Positions 61,903 through 64,000 of a stretch of DNA of 64,000 nt are shown here, in pieces. Position 1 is the stretch's first letter. Every line of letters begins with the position of its first letter. The translations under genes were made by a program, and so were the position numbers. The notes under the pieces are model-generated. The model was not told the DNA's origin and did not search any database. It was given only the letters and a program-made list of their open reading frames with translations. Location: positions 34,177 through 98,176 of the forward strand of contig NZ_JACXAE010000080.1 of the NCBI RefSeq assembly GCF_014698965.1, read 5' to 3'. Source of the DNA: Iningainema tapete BLCC-T55 (GTDB taxonomy: Bacteria > Cyanobacteriota > Cyanobacteriia > Cyanobacteriales > Nostocaceae).

Positions 61903-64000
61903 TTAACGAATAGGGCAAGATGCCGGATTGAACAAGGGACTATGAGGATTAACAGTTGATGCACTAGCGACCAAAACTATGTTTCCATTGGCATCAACTA
62001 CCCACCCGGTGGCTTCCACAATTTCAGTAGGGGGATTGACAGAATTAGCTTCTGTGTTGCTTCGTTCCCTTGCCTCGATATCCTTCGCCCTTGTTGTCTT
62101 TAGCGCCCTTGTCTCCAATGGAAGCCTCACCCAATCAGCTAGCACCGCATCACTCATTAATGGTTCAGTGGGACTGGGGGCAACTCCTCCACGTCCAGTT
62201 GCAGTAAATGAACCCCTTCTTTGCTTACCACCTGGAGCGCAGCCAGTAGCGATTTGCTGTGTAGCATCAACCAGATTTACGGGCAGTTCTACTAATCCTT
62301 GTGTGGGGTCAACATCAAGTGTGTTGATTTGCACTATGCCAGCTACTCCAAGTTCAGAACTGGCTGTGATGTCACTTAAGGGAGTTGGGCTATTGCGAGA
62401 CTGAAGACCAAAGATGCCTTTGGTTGTAATATCAACTCTACCACCTTTACCAGTAAATGCATTGGCGGTTATGTCACTATTTTCTCTTGGGACAGCGATG
62501 ATGAAAGGGGCATTAATGGTAATGTTACCACCGTCACCGCCTGCACCATCAATACCCGCAGAAGTGGAAATTTGGCTATCACGGCGTAGCAACAGTAAGT
62601 CACCCACTTGTAGGTTAATATTACCGCCATTACCTGATGCGGATGTAGCGATGAATCTTCCGGAGTTATCCAAATAAATTTTAGGTGAGGTAATTTCAAT
62701 GTCTCCGGCGCTTCCTGTACTTTGAGAACGAACAAAAAAGCCACTATTAGGATCAATAGGTGCAACAACATCTCTACCAAATTTTTCTACTCTCTCAGTG
62801 AAAGTGCGATCGCTTCCATTGACTCGGACTCGGTCTGTGGCATTGACTGTAATTTTACCTGCATTTCCAGTGCTAGAAGATGTAGAGAGAACCTGTCCAC
62901 CTTTGAGAATCTCAGCCTGTCTCACATTTAAGGTAATATTGCCGCCATTACGATTATTGGCAGTTCGCGCATCTAAAACCGCGCCATCTGATACGCGCAA
63001 AGCACTCGTATTTACAATGATATCGCCACCTTTACCTGTAGGACTCGAAGTATCTGTAAATAAGGCACTAGAGCGTCCGCTAATTGAGTTGGTTCCAGAA
63101 ACACTAACGGAATTCTTGGCGTTGACTTCAATGTCACCTGCATCCCCTTGTCCAAAGGTGCTCGCATCAAGTACAGTGCCATTGGTCACAGACACAGTAA
63201 CAGCGCTAATGCGGACGTTCCCGCCCTTACCTACTCCTGTCTGTTCTACTCTGCTGAAAGCACCACTGGAATATCTGCCATTGCTAAAGGTATCATCAAA
63301 AGAGACATTGCCCCTCGCATCAATTATCACACTACCTGCATCCCCTTGTCCAACGGTAGCCGCAACAAGTTGAGCGCCATTGGTCACATACAAACTCTCA
63401 GCGCTAATGCGGATGTCCCCGCCCTTACCTTTTCCTGTTTGTTCTACTTTGCTGAAAGCATCGCCGATATCAAAAGAGACATTGTTCCTTGCATCAATTA
63501 TCACACTACCTGCATTCCCTTGTCCAAGAGTGCTTGCAGCAAGTTGAGCCTCATTGGTCACATACAAACTCTCAGTGCTAATGCGGATGTCCCCGCCCTT
63601 ACCTACTCCTGTCTGTTCTACTGTGCTGAAAGCACCACTCGAAGATCTGGCATTGCTAGAAATACCATCAAAAGAGACATTGCCCCTCGCATCAATTACC
63701 ACACTACCTGCATTCCCTTGTCCAAGAGTGCTTGCAGCAAGTTGAGCGCCATTGGTCACATACAAACTCTCAGCGCTAATGCGGATGTCCCCGCCCTTAC
63801 CTTTTCCTGTCTGTTCTACTGTGCTGAAAGCAGCGCCGATATCAAAAGAGACATTGCCCCTCGCATCAATTATCAGACTACCTGCATCCCCTTGTCCACT
63901 GGTACTGGCTTGAACTTGAGCGTCATTGGTCACATACAAACTCTCAGCGCTAATGCGGATGTCCCCGCCCTTACCTTTTCCTGTCTGTTCTACTGTGCTG
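61903..64000 (-). CDS. Haemagglutinin-like repeat exoprotein, C-terminal part (cut by window edge)
   Basis: At least 698 residues; the frame is still open at 64000, so the N terminus (signal and secretion domain) is outside. The visible N-terminal part consists of alternating 58- and 66-residue beta-helix repeats with GKGGDIRISAESLYVTN, GQGNAGSVIIDARGNVSFD and AFSxVEQTG. Then come more divergent Gly/Ser/Asn-rich repeats (GNGGNINLQVGDLLLL) and a C-terminal end with GCAPGGKQRRGSFTATGRGG, typical of cyanobacterial two-partner-secretion (filamentous haemagglutinin-type) proteins. Probably a cell-surface adhesin. Confidence 0.85.
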   Translation of the reverse strand, partial: STVEQTGKGKGGDIRISAESLYVTNDAQVQASTSGQGDAGSLIIDARGNVSFDIGAAFSTVEQTGKGKGGDIRISAESLYVTNGAQLAASTLGQGNAGSVVIDARGNVSFDGISSNARSSSGAFSTVEQTGVGKGGDIRISTESLYVTNEAQLAASTLGQGNAGSVIIDARNNVSFDIGDAFSKVEQTGKGKGGDIRISAESLYVTNGAQLVAATVGQGDAGSVIIDARGNVSFDDTFSNGRYSSGAFSRVEQTGVGKGGNVRISAVTVSVTNGTVLDASTFGQGDAGDIEVNAKNSVSVSGTNSISGRSSALFTDTSSPTGKGGDIIVNTSALRVSDGAVLDARTANNRNGGNITLNVRQAEILKGGQVLSTSSSTGNAGKITVNATDRVRVNGSDRTFTERVEKFGRDVVAPIDPNSGFFVRSQSTGSAGDIEITSPKIYLDNSGRFIATSASGNGGNINLQVGDLLLLRRDSQISTSAGIDGAGGDGGNITINAPFIIAVPRENSDITANAFTGKGGRVDITTKGIFGLQSRNSPTPLSDITASSELGVAGIVQINTLDVDPTQGLVELPVNLVDATQQIATGCAPGGKQRRGSFTATGRGGVAPSPTEPLMSDAVLADWVRLPLETRALKTTRAKDIEARERSNTEANSVNPPTEIVEATGWVVDANGNIVLVASASTVNPHSPLFNPASCPIR

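Noticed and set aside
61979..63745. Several plus-strand frames rich in Pro, Leu and Ser opposite the exoprotein
   Set aside because: Antisense of the repeat protein; composition mirrors its repeats, no start sites.

Overview
The window comes from a filamentous, probably heterocyst-forming, cyanobacterium. HIP1 octamers (GCGATCGC) are frequent. It carries the chlorophyll enzyme AcsF, a DUF2996 protein, a CysR-type regulator beside sulfate-transport genes, a DevBCA-type exporter, a PATAN-type response regulator, and the short palindromic repeats typical of Nostocales. No rRNA is present; the one tRNA I see is tRNA-His.

Region 1 (1-13408) is a defence island. It holds the right-hand part of a type III-D CRISPR-Cas locus: a CARF nuclease of the Can2/Card1 kind, three Cas7-like RAMP proteins, Csx19 and a possible small subunit. 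Two accessory cassettes sit inside it, a 74-aa/151-aa/HEPN-like cluster and a PD-(D/E)XK protein. Cas10, Csx10, Cas6 and adaptation genes are not in the window and, if present, lie off the left edge. An 18-repeat array (11105-12385) follows, separated from the cas genes by a broken VapC-like toxin with its intact partner, and by a decayed 1.7-kb insertion sequence with terminal inverted repeats and a target duplication. A broken Rpn/DUF4351 gene follows the array.

Region 2 (13799-31437) is mostly sulfur metabolism: a DUF2235 hydrolase, then cysA, cysR, two NIL-domain genes, cysW, cysT and sbpA. Next come a class II glutamine amidotransferase, a Uma2 protein, a second sulfate-binding protein, a monooxygenase-like protein and a selenium-binding-protein/methanethiol-oxidase homologue. 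After a patch of gene fragments (MgtC-like, DUF7219-like, PEP-CTERM tail) come a 2OG-Fe(II) oxygenase, a fatty-acid-hydroxylase-like membrane protein and a 774-aa fusion of an FAD/NAD(P) domain with an ETHE1-type persulfide dioxygenase.

Region 3 (31438-48848) holds a secreted protein, a two-gene unit of a 1279-aa SF1 helicase with a winged-helix partner, a HAD protein with an altered motif, an orphan HicB, a PapA/condensation-like acyltransferase, a membrane KAP NTPase, a methionine aminopeptidase fragment, a hybrid REC-GAF histidine kinase and a TetR-linked devBCA operon.

Region 4 (48890-64000) holds tRNA-His, a DUF4359 protein, manganese catalase, sirohydrochlorin chelatase and uroporphyrinogen-III methyltransferase (siroheme/cobalamin branch), a CheA-like kinase with a PATAN response regulator, and an outer-membrane-type protein. 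A TnpB-like RuvC nuclease without the usual zinc ribbon lies opposite a small RHH-like gene, between two oppositely oriented vanadium-haloperoxidase fragments. AcsF, a TM2 protein, a DUF2996 protein and the C-terminal part of a repetitive haemagglutinin-like exoprotein (cut by the right edge) finish the window.

The best candidates for new biology are the accessory cassettes and 69-nt-period repeats inside the type III-D operon, the zinc-ribbon-less TnpB-like cassette, the helicase/winged-helix pair, and the FAD-persulfide dioxygenase fusion.
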